10,881 nt of DNA from Rhodosalinus sp041685465 (lineage in GTDB: Bacteria; Pseudomonadota; Alphaproteobacteria; Rhodobacterales; Rhodobacteraceae), in NCBI RefSeq assembly GCF_041685465.1, contig NZ_JAWLFS010000091.1, positions 1 to 10,881 on the forward strand, given 5' to 3'. Shown here one piece after another: positions 1 through 5,275 of this stretch. The notes below the pieces were generated by a model, which saw only the letters and a list, made by a program, of their open reading frames with translations, was not told the DNA's origin and searched no databases. Both the position numbers and the translations under genes were made by a program. Each line of letters starts with the position of its first letter. Position 1 is the stretch's first letter.

Positions 1-749
1 CGCGCGCCGGCGGCGCCGGCGATGAAGGCAGCGAGCACCGTCTCGCCGCTTGCGAGGCGCACGCCCTCGGCGGTCACCTCCACGGCCGGGGCGCCGAGGC
101 GCAGCGTCACGCCCTGCCGCGTGAGCGCCGCGGCGAGGCGGCGGCCGGCGGCGCCGGGCGCGGGGAGCTCGGGCGCGGCCTCGATCACGGTGACGTCGGC
201 CGCGCTCGCGCGGGCGCGGAGCGCATGCGCCATGGCCATGGCGAGCTCCAGCCCCGCGACGCCGCCGCCGATCACCGCGGCGCGGGGCGCGGCCCGCCCG
301 GTCTCCGCCGCGTCGAGGAAGGCGGCCCAGCGCCGCGAGAGCCCCTCGAGCGGCTTGGCGGGCACCGCATGCGCGGCGAAGCCGGGCAGGTCCGGCATCT
401 CGGAGGTCACGCCGACGTCGATCGAGGCGATGTCGTAGCGGATGCGCCGGTCGCCCACGGTGATCGCGCGCGCCTCCGGGTCGAGCGCGGTGGCGCGGCC
501 GAGGATCAGCCGGGCGCCGGCGAAGCGGGCGAGGCGGACGAGATCGATTTCCAGCGCCGCGCGGGAATAGTGGCCCGCGACATGGCCCGGCAGCATCCCT
601 GAGTAGGGCGCCGTCGGGCCCGGGTTGATCAGCGTGAGCCGCGCCGTGGGCAGCGGCGCCATGCCCCATTTGCGCAGCACGAGCGCATGGGCGTGGCCGC
701 CGCCGACGAGCACGATGTCGTGGGTGAGCTCTGGAGCGGGCTGCATCAT
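1..749 (-). CDS. selD: FAD/NAD(P)-dependent oxidoreductase of the SelD-fusion type, N-terminal 249 residues (partial)
   Basis: The gene reads leftwards and runs off the window edge, so only the N-terminal 249 residues are visible. A dinucleotide-binding motif VLVGGGHAH lies at about residues 14-22 (FAD), followed by the block PYSGMLPGHVAGHY at about 48-61. A second glycine-rich motif, VIGGGVAGLELA, at about 158-169 fits the NAD(P)H-binding fold. This arrangement matches the pyridine nucleotide-disulfide oxidoreductase family found N-terminal to, or next to, selenide,water dikinase (the TIGR03169 type). In Rhodobacteraceae it is commonly fused to SelD, which makes selenophosphate from selenide and ATP. 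The dikinase part would lie outside the window, so the symbol is inferred. The start is uncertain: two adjacent ATGs (749 and 746) and an in-frame GTG at 758 are possible, and none has a clear Shine-Dalgarno sequence. An alternative is a stand-alone NADH dehydrogenase-like protein. Confidence 0.8.
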   Translation of the reverse strand, partial: MMQPAPELTHDIVLVGGGHAHALVLRKWGMAPLPTARLTLINPGPTAPYSGMLPGHVAGHYSRAALEIDLVRLARFAGARLILGRATALDPEARAITVGDRRIRYDIASIDVGVTSEMPDLPGFAAHAVPAKPLEGLSRRWAAFLDAAETGRAAPRAAVIGGGVAGLELAMAMAHALRARASAADVTVIEAAPELPAPGAAGRRLAAALTRQGVTLRLGAPAVEVTAEGVRLASGETVLAAFIAGAAGA

Positions 750-814
750 GGGAACCACCGGATCGTCACGGGGCGGGCTTACCGGGTTCGGGTGCGGCTG
801 GAAAGCGGGCGCCC

Positions 815-850
815 CGTCGCGGGGGAGGTCGCGGGGGACGTCGCGGGGGA
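815..850. repeat. Three tandem 12-bp units
   Basis: Three adjacent units read CGTCGCGGGGGA (815-826), GGTCGCGGGGGA (827-838) and CGTCGCGGGGGA (839-850). They differ only in the first base. They lie upstream of the SelD-type gene and abut the compound hairpin element. No function can be assigned; the array could be a slippage-prone stretch. Confidence 0.8.
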
Positions 851-908
851 GGGGGCGCCGCCCCCTCTTGGCCTGCGGCCAATTCACCCCCGGAGTATTT
901 GGGCCAAG
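849..908. repeat. Compound hairpin intergenic element, copy 1
   Basis: The element contains two back-to-back perfect stems. The first is GAGGGGGC (849-856) with GCCCCCTC (860-867) and loop GCC. The second is TTGGCC (868-873) with GGCCAA (877-882) and loop TGC. A CACCCCC run and ATTTGGGCCAAG (897-908) follow. Bases 861-891 are an exact 31-bp reverse-complement match to 7002-7032. The element sits behind the 3' end of dctM, as copy 2 sits behind the 3' end of the CLC gene, so both have the same orientation relative to the upstream gene. It may end or stabilise transcripts. There is no U-tract, so classic intrinsic termination is uncertain. Confidence 0.8.
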
Positions 909-914
909 ATGATG

Positions 915-933
915 GGGGCGGCCGCGCCGCCCC
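915..933 (-). terminator. GC hairpin immediately after dctM
   Basis: GGGGCGGC (915-922) pairs perfectly with GCCGCCCC (926-933) around a CGC loop, starting one base after the dctM stop codon. In the dctM transcript it is followed by CCATCATCTTGG, which is only modestly U-rich. It probably acts with the compound hairpin element just beyond it as the end of the dctPQM operon. Confidence 0.5.
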
Positions 934-2250
934 TCAGCCGGGCAGCAGGAAGAGCGTGATCGCGGGGAAGGCGACGAGCAGCGCGACGCGCAGGATGTCG
1001 GAGCCCACGAAGAGGAGCACGGCGCGGTAGGTTGCCGCCATCGGAGTCTCGCGGTCCATGTTGTTGATGATGAAGAGGTTGAGCCCGACGGGGGGCGTGA
1101 TCAGCCCGACCTCCACCACGATCAGCACGAGGATGCCGAACCAGATCGCCACGTGCTCCGGCGACATGCCGAAATCGAGCGCGGAGATCACCGGGAAGAA
1201 GATCGGCACCGTCAGCAGGATCATCGAGAGCGAATCCATCAGGCAGCCGAAGAGCAGGTAGAGACCGAGGATCGCGATCAGCACGATCCAGGGGCTGAAG
1301 CCCTGATCGACGACGGCGCGGGAGAGCTCCTGCGGGACCTGCGTGAGCGCGAGGAAGCCGTTGTAGAAGCCCGCGCCGAGCACGATGAAGAAGATCATCG
1401 CGGTGGATTTCGCGGTCGCCGTGAAGCTCTCGCCCAGCGTGCGGATCGTCAGCCCGCCGTTGGCGAGCGCGATCAGCCCGGTGCCGAAGGCGCCCACCGC
1501 CGCGGCCTGCGTCGGCGTGAAGACGCCGCCGTAGATGCCGCCGACCACGGCGACGAAGACGAGGAGCACGGGCCAGACCGCCGCCAGCGCGCGGAGGCGC
1601 GCGCCCCAGGGGATCGGGGCGCGGACGCCGGCGGCCTGCGGGTTGAGGCGGACATAGACGGAGATCGCGGCCATGTAGCCCGCCGCGGCCAGGAGGCCGG
1701 GGACGACGGCGGCGAGGAAGAGCTTGGCGATGTTCTGCTCGGTCAGGATCGCGTAGATCACCAGCACCACCGAGGGCGGGATCAGGATGCCGAGCGTGCC
1801 GCCCGCGGCGAGCGTCGCCGTGGAGAACCCGCCCGAGTAGCCGTAGCGCTTGAGTTCCGGCAGCGCGACGCGGCTCATCGTGGCGGCGGTGGCGAGCGAG
1901 GAGCCGCAGATCGCGCCGAAGCCCGCGCAGGCGCCCACCGCCGCCATCGCCACGCCGCCGCGGCGGTGGCCGAGGAAGCCCTCGGCGGCGCGGAAGAGCG
2001 CCTGGCTCATGCCGCCGAGCGTGGCGAAATAGCCCATGAGCAGGAACATGGGCACGATGCTCAGCGAGTAGTTCGAGAAGGTCGTGTAGGCCTCGGTCTT
2101 GAGCCGCGCCATCGCCATGAAAGGCCCGTTCATCACGAGCCAGAGGCCCCCGAAGCCGGTGACGAACATCGCCAGCCCGATCGGCACCCGCGCGAAGATC
2201 AGCAGGAGCAGCACCGGAAAGGACCAGATGCCGATGGCGAGGTCGCTCAC
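934..2250 (-). CDS. dctM: TRAP transporter large permease (DctM family)
   Basis: This 438-residue, very hydrophobic inner-membrane protein is the transport subunit of a tripartite ATP-independent periplasmic (TRAP) transporter. It drives uptake of the solute delivered by DctP using an ion gradient. Family hallmarks are the GACAGFGAICGSS stretch at about residues 106-118, the GTLGILIPPS motif at 151-160, and multiple hydrophobic segments over the full length. The length is normal for DctM. The start is a GTG that overlaps the dctQ stop codon in a 4-bp GTGA (2247-2250), which implies translational coupling with the membrane partner DctQ. No other start fits so well. The substrate cannot be told from the permease. 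The family assignment is secure. Confidence 0.96.
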   Translation of the reverse strand: MSDLAIGIWSFPVLLLLIFARVPIGLAMFVTGFGGLWLVMNGPFMAMARLKTEAYTTFSNYSLSIVPMFLLMGYFATLGGMSQALFRAAEGFLGHRRGGVAMAAVGACAGFGAICGSSLATAATMSRVALPELKRYGYSGGFSTATLAAGGTLGILIPPSVVLVIYAILTEQNIAKLFLAAVVPGLLAAAGYMAAISVYVRLNPQAAGVRAPIPWGARLRALAAVWPVLLVFVAVVGGIYGGVFTPTQAAAVGAFGTGLIALANGGLTIRTLGESFTATAKSTAMIFFIVLGAGFYNGFLALTQVPQELSRAVVDQGFSPWIVLIAILGLYLLFGCLMDSLSMILLTVPIFFPVISALDFGMSPEHVAIWFGILVLIVVEVGLITPPVGLNLFIINNMDRETPMAATYRAVLLFVGSDILRVALLVAFPAITLFLLPG

Positions 2251-2771
2251 TGCTCCGCCCCTTCGCCTGTGCCGATCAGATCACGGTTGGTCAGAAGCTC
2301 CCAGCCGCGGGCGAGCGCGGTCCAGACACCGACCGCCGCGGCCGCGGCCGCGCCCGCGAGGCTTGCCGCATAGGACCACCAGACGGGGAACTGCAAGAGG
2401 AAGGTCGTCTGCCCGGAGCGGATGCGCGCCTGCATCCCCGCCTCGAGCTGGACCGCGATGACGATCAGCACGGTGGCGAAGAGCGCCTCGATCCCGAATT
2501 GCAGGACGCGCAGGGCGCGGCCGCCGAGCCAGTCGGTGAAGATGTCCACCGTGGCGTGGCCGGCGGTGATCTGGCAGAGCGGCAGGAAGGCGAAGACGGC
2601 GAAGGCCATGCCGGCCTGCACGAGCTCCTCCTCGCCCGGGATCGGGCCGAGGGGCGTGAGCCCCCCGAGGATGGACGCGACCGTGACGAGGATCGTCGCC
2701 GAGAGCACGACGCCCCCGAGCGTCGCCATCAGCCATGCGAAGCCGTGGAAGACGCGGTGGATGCTCTGCAC
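2247..2771 (-). CDS. dctQ: TRAP transporter small permease (DctQ family)
   Basis: This 174-residue membrane protein has four hydrophobic segments at about residues 12-34, 50-66, 88-108 and 128-152, the usual DctQ topology. The conserved-looking GHATVDIF stretch at about 71-78 and the short charged GEEE before the second segment fit the family. DctQ forms a complex with DctM and is needed for TRAP transport. The start is a GTG preceded 7 nt upstream by GGAGAG (2784-2779 read on the minus strand), and this ribosome binding site decides the start. The gene follows dctP after 75 nt containing a strong hairpin, and it overlaps dctM by 4 bp. Confidence 0.93.
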   Translation of the reverse strand: MQSIHRVFHGFAWLMATLGGVVLSATILVTVASILGGLTPLGPIPGEEELVQAGMAFAVFAFLPLCQITAGHATVDIFTDWLGGRALRVLQFGIEALFATVLIVIAVQLEAGMQARIRSGQTTFLLQFPVWWSYAASLAGAAAAAAVGVWTALARGWELLTNRDLIGTGEGAEQ

Positions 2772-2798
2772 GGAAAGGCTCTCCGGGGCGGACGGGTG

Positions 2799-2829
2799 CG
2801 GGCCGCGGCGCAGGCGCCGCCGCGGCCCG
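2799..2829 (-). promoter_or_regulatory. Strong hairpin between dctP and dctQ
   Basis: A perfect 12-bp stem (2799-2810 with 2818-2829, all G/C) closes a 7-nt loop. It begins 17 nt after the dctP stop codon and ends before the dctQ ribosome binding site. No U-tract follows, so it is probably a partial terminator or a 3'-end stabiliser. Either would leave more transcript for the periplasmic binding protein than for the membrane subunits. The structure is seen in the sequence; the role is inferred. Confidence 0.6.
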
Positions 2830-2846
2830 GGGGACCCTGCGGCGGC

Positions 2847-3902
2847 TCAGAAGGCGCCGTCGTAGGAGGCGTGGTAGTCGTCCATGAGGGCGCGGGCCCG
2901 GTCGATCAGCGCCTGCCCGTCCTTGCCCTTATCCGCCATGTCGGCGACCCAGCTCTCGTAGACGGGCTCGGCGCGGTCGTGCCAGGCCTCGGCGTCCTCT
3001 TCGGAAATCGTGATGATCTCGTTGCCCGCCTCGACGGCGATCTCGCGCGCCGGGGCGTCGGCCTCCGCCTGCGTGCCGCCCGCGAAGACCGAGAAATCGA
3101 GGCGCGAGTTGGCGTCGACCACGGCCCTGAGATCCTCGGGCAGGCTCGCGTAGCGGGCCTTGTTCATGGCGAGCACGAAGGTCAGGGTATAAAGTCCCGG
3201 GCCCTCGAACTCGGTATGATGCTCCACGAGTTCGGGGATCCTGAGCGCCGAGGTCACCTCCCACGGCACGGTGGTGCCGTCGATCACGCCCTTGGAGAGC
3301 GCCTCCGGCACCGCCGGGACGGGCATGCCCACGGGTTCCGCGCCCACCCGCGTCAGGAGCTCGTTGACGAGGCGCGAGCCGCCGCGGATCTTCATGCCGT
3401 CGAGATCCGAAGGCGTGCGCACCGGCGCGTCGGTGTGGAACATCCCCGGGCCATGCACCCAGGTGCCTAGGATCTCCACGTCGGCGAACTCGGTCTCGGC
3501 CATTTGCTCTTCGTGGAGCGTCCAGAAGGCGTAGGAGGCCGCGCGCGCATCCTCGACGAAGAAGGGCAGTTCGAAGACCTCGGTGGAGGGGAAGCGCCCC
3601 GGCGTGTAGCCGACCACTGTCCAGACGATGTCGGCGATACCGTCGGCGGCCTGATCTATCAGCTCCGGCGGCGTGCCGCCGAGCTGCATCGAGGGGTAAC
3701 GCTGGATCTCGATGCGCCCGTCGCTCTCCGCCTCGATGCGGTCTGCCCAGACGTCGAGAATCTGGCTCGGCACGGCGGACTGCGCCGGCAGGAAGTGGTG
3801 CAGGCGCAGCGTCACCTCCTGTGCGGCGGCCGCTCCGGCGAGCCCGAGACCGAGGGCCGCCGCCCCCGCGACCCCCAGAAGCTGTCTGCGATCGATCGTC
3901 AT
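2847..3902 (-). CDS. dctP: TRAP transporter periplasmic solute-binding protein (DctP family)
   Basis: The product is a 351-residue periplasmic binding protein that captures the solute for the DctQM permease. The N-terminus has arginines at 5-6 in TIDRRQLLG, a hydrophobic stretch and a likely cleavage site after AAA near residue 27. This resembles a twin-arginine (Tat) signal, although Sec export is possible. The mature part shows the DctP pattern, with MKIRGG at 170-175, where R173 corresponds to the conserved arginine that binds the substrate carboxylate. The block GVIDGTTVPWEV at 205-216 and the length are also typical. I chose the ATG at 3902 because GGGGAGGAG lies directly upstream. The in-frame ATG at 3965 would place 21 residues before the signal and has no comparable site. 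It is the first gene of dctPQM. The substrate is unknown, probably an organic acid. Confidence 0.94.
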   Translation of the reverse strand: MTIDRRQLLGVAGAAALGLGLAGAAAAQEVTLRLHHFLPAQSAVPSQILDVWADRIEAESDGRIEIQRYPSMQLGGTPPELIDQAADGIADIVWTVVGYTPGRFPSTEVFELPFFVEDARAASYAFWTLHEEQMAETEFADVEILGTWVHGPGMFHTDAPVRTPSDLDGMKIRGGSRLVNELLTRVGAEPVGMPVPAVPEALSKGVIDGTTVPWEVTSALRIPELVEHHTEFEGPGLYTLTFVLAMNKARYASLPEDLRAVVDANSRLDFSVFAGGTQAEADAPAREIAVEAGNEIITISEEDAEAWHDRAEPVYESWVADMADKGKDGQALIDRARALMDDYHASYDGAF

Positions 3903-3990
3903 GTGACTCCTCCCCGTCATCCTCCATCCGGGCGCAAGTTGTAGCAGGTCGCGCCGGTCATGCATCCCCCTTTCCCGTCGTCCCCCGCGC

Positions 3991-4006
3991 CGCGCTATGC
4001 AGCGCG
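3991..4006. promoter_or_regulatory. Palindrome in the divergent dctP/Hint-gene region
   Basis: CGCGCT and AGCGCG form a perfect 6-bp inverted repeat around ATGC, between the divergent dctP and Hint-protein genes. Its position would suit an operator for a transcription factor controlling dctP. In DNA this rich in G and C such a palindrome could also be chance. Confidence 0.3.
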
Positions 4007-4032
4007 AATCGGCTTTGCTACCATTGCGTCAA
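4004..4032 (-). promoter_or_regulatory. Possible promoter for dctPQM
   Basis: Read on the minus strand, a TTGACG box at 4032-4027 resembles a sigma-70 -35 element. The corresponding -10 position, 17-18 nt downstream, reads about ATTCGC, which is weak. The palindrome at 3991-4006 would overlap the -10 region and the transcription start. This is the best candidate I see upstream of dctP, but it is tentative. Confidence 0.25.
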
Positions 4033-4062
4033 CGACAGGACCGGGGCGAGAGCAGGGGCGGC

Positions 4063-5106
4063 ATGCGGACTGGCCTTCGCGGCATCTTCGCGATTTCCGC
4101 ATCGCAGACCGAGACCGACGGGCTGACGGGGGCCGATCCGGCGGCGCTCCGGATTGGCTCCGTCTGGTCGTGGCGGGGCGAGGCGCTGCGTCTCGACGGG
4201 CCGGCCGGGGTGCTGCGCCTCGACGGTGCGGCCGGGGAGGCGGCGCTCGGCCGCCGGGCGGCGCGCAGGGTGCGCCGCCTGCTCGGCCGCGGCGGCGGGC
4301 TCGGGGTCCAGGACGATGCGCCCCCGCACCCGCCTCCAGCGGAGAACGCCTTCACCGTGACCGACGGCGCGCGGCGCTTCGAGATCACGGTGATCGCGAC
4401 GGCCCGCGGGCGTCCGCCGCTCCTGCTGTTTTCCGATGCGCTGCCCCCGCGCGACGAGGACCTGCACGTGATCGGCGTCGGTCCGGATCGGTGCGCGCGT
4501 CCGGACCCGGAGCGCCCGGCGGACACGGCCATCGGCCTCGCGGCGGGCACCCGCGTCGCCACGCCCGCGGGCGCGCGCCCGGTCGAGGCGCTTGCCGTGG
4601 GCGACCGGGTCCTGACCGCCGATGCCGGCCCGCGGCCCGTGCTCTGGGCGGGGCGCCGGCCGATCGGCGCGGCGCGGCTCGTCGCGCTGCCGGCGCTGCG
4701 GCCCCTGATCGTGCGGCCGGGCGGGCTCGGCCCCGGTCGCCCCGCGCGCCCGATCCGCGTCGCGCCGGCGCACCGGCTCGTGCTGGGCGGGCCCCGGGTG
4801 CAGGCGCTCTTCGGCGCGGCGGAGGTGCTCGTCGCCGCACGCGATCTCTGCGACGGCCGGCGCCTGCACGTGGATCACGCCGCCCGTACGGCGGATTACG
4901 TCACGCTGCTTTTGCCGTCGCATCACCTGCTTCCGGTCGAGGGCGCCCTGGCCGAGAGCCTTCACCCCGACGCCGCCGGCGCGCTGCCCCGCGGGGACCG
5001 CGCAGGCCTCCACGCGGGGCTTCCCGCCGCCGCGGGCCAGGCCCCGCCCGTCCGGCGTATCCTCGGCCGGGCGGAGGCGGCGATCCTCCTCTCGGCCGCC
5101 GCATGA
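4063..5106 (+). CDS. Hint-domain protein (Hint_2 type) lacking the catalytic cysteine
   Basis: The product has 347 residues from the chosen ATG. The N-terminal half (about 1-150) carries the pattern GLRGIFAISASQTETDGL, which I associate with a Rhodobacteraceae family of Hint proteins. A Hedgehog/intein-like Hint domain spans about 157-303. Recognisable parts are AGTRVATPAGARPVEAL (161-177), GDRVL (180-184), APAHRLVL with His237, LFGAAEVLVAARDL and the closing segment up to ESLHPD. In relatives the domain normally opens with CFTxGT; here this is GLAAGT, so the nucleophilic cysteine is glycine 158. Self-cleavage by an N-S acyl shift is therefore unlikely. There is no obvious signal peptide or membrane segment. 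An upstream in-frame ATG at 3997 lacks a ribosome binding site, while 4063 has a weak AGGGG. The cellular role is unknown. Confidence 0.8.
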   Translation: MRTGLRGIFAISASQTETDGLTGADPAALRIGSVWSWRGEALRLDGPAGVLRLDGAAGEAALGRRAARRVRRLLGRGGGLGVQDDAPPHPPPAENAFTVTDGARRFEITVIATARGRPPLLLFSDALPPRDEDLHVIGVGPDRCARPDPERPADTAIGLAAGTRVATPAGARPVEALAVGDRVLTADAGPRPVLWAGRRPIGAARLVALPALRPLIVRPGGLGPGRPARPIRVAPAHRLVLGGPRVQALFGAAEVLVAARDLCDGRRLHVDHAARTADYVTLLLPSHHLLPVEGALAESLHPDAAGALPRGDRAGLHAGLPAAAGQAPPVRRILGRAEAAILLSAAA

Positions 5107-5191
5107 GCGTGTCCGCGGGATCGGGCTTGGAGCCGCGCCGCGCTTCGCCTAAGCAACGGGCGAGAGCGCGACCAGGACGGTGCGACACGCC

Positions 5192-5275
5192 ATGACCCGC
5201 CCCGGCAAAGCCCGTGCCCGCCGGTTCCGCAACCGGGGCGGAGCCCGCCCGCCGCACGGGAGACGCAGCGCATGA
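5192..5275 (+). CDS. Possible 27-residue arginine-rich leader peptide upstream of the CLC gene
   Basis: A short reading frame starts at ATG 5192, encodes 27 residues of which 10 are arginine, and ends in TGA overlapping the CLC start codon (ATGA, 5272-5275). It contains the hairpin at 5221-5236 and the CLC ribosome binding site. Its own ribosome binding site is poor (AGGAC 13 nt upstream). Short open frames are common by chance in DNA of this composition, so this is a candidate only. Confidence 0.2.
   Translation: MTRPGKARARRFRNRGGARPPHGRRSA
5221..5236 (+). promoter_or_regulatory. Hairpin in the leader of the CLC gene
   Basis: CCGGTT (5221-5226) pairs perfectly with AACCGG (5231-5236) around a CCGC loop. 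It lies 21 nt before the GGGAG ribosome binding site of the CLC gene and 115 nt after the Hint gene stop. It could be a 5'-leader structure or the end of the Hint transcript. No U-tract follows. Confidence 0.3.

Noticed and set aside
22..602. Two plus-strand frames at the left end
   Set aside because: The minus strand is open through the whole region and carries FAD and NAD(P)H binding motifs of a known family, so these are shadows.
1153..2373. A 406-codon open frame on the plus strand opposite dctM and dctQ
   Set aside because: Its composition is low in complexity (Arg, Glu, Asp, Gly, His) and is explained by the reverse complement of hydrophobic codons. It crosses two real genes.
2847..3965. 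A longer DctP with the ATG at 3965
   Set aside because: It adds 21 residues before a normal signal peptide and lacks a ribosome binding site, whereas the ATG at 3902 has GGGGAGGAG directly upstream.
3997..4062. An N-terminal extension of the Hint protein from the ATG at 3997
   Set aside because: That ATG lies in the loop of a palindrome without a ribosome binding site, and the extra 22 residues do not resemble the family N-terminus, which fits from residue Met 4063 onward.
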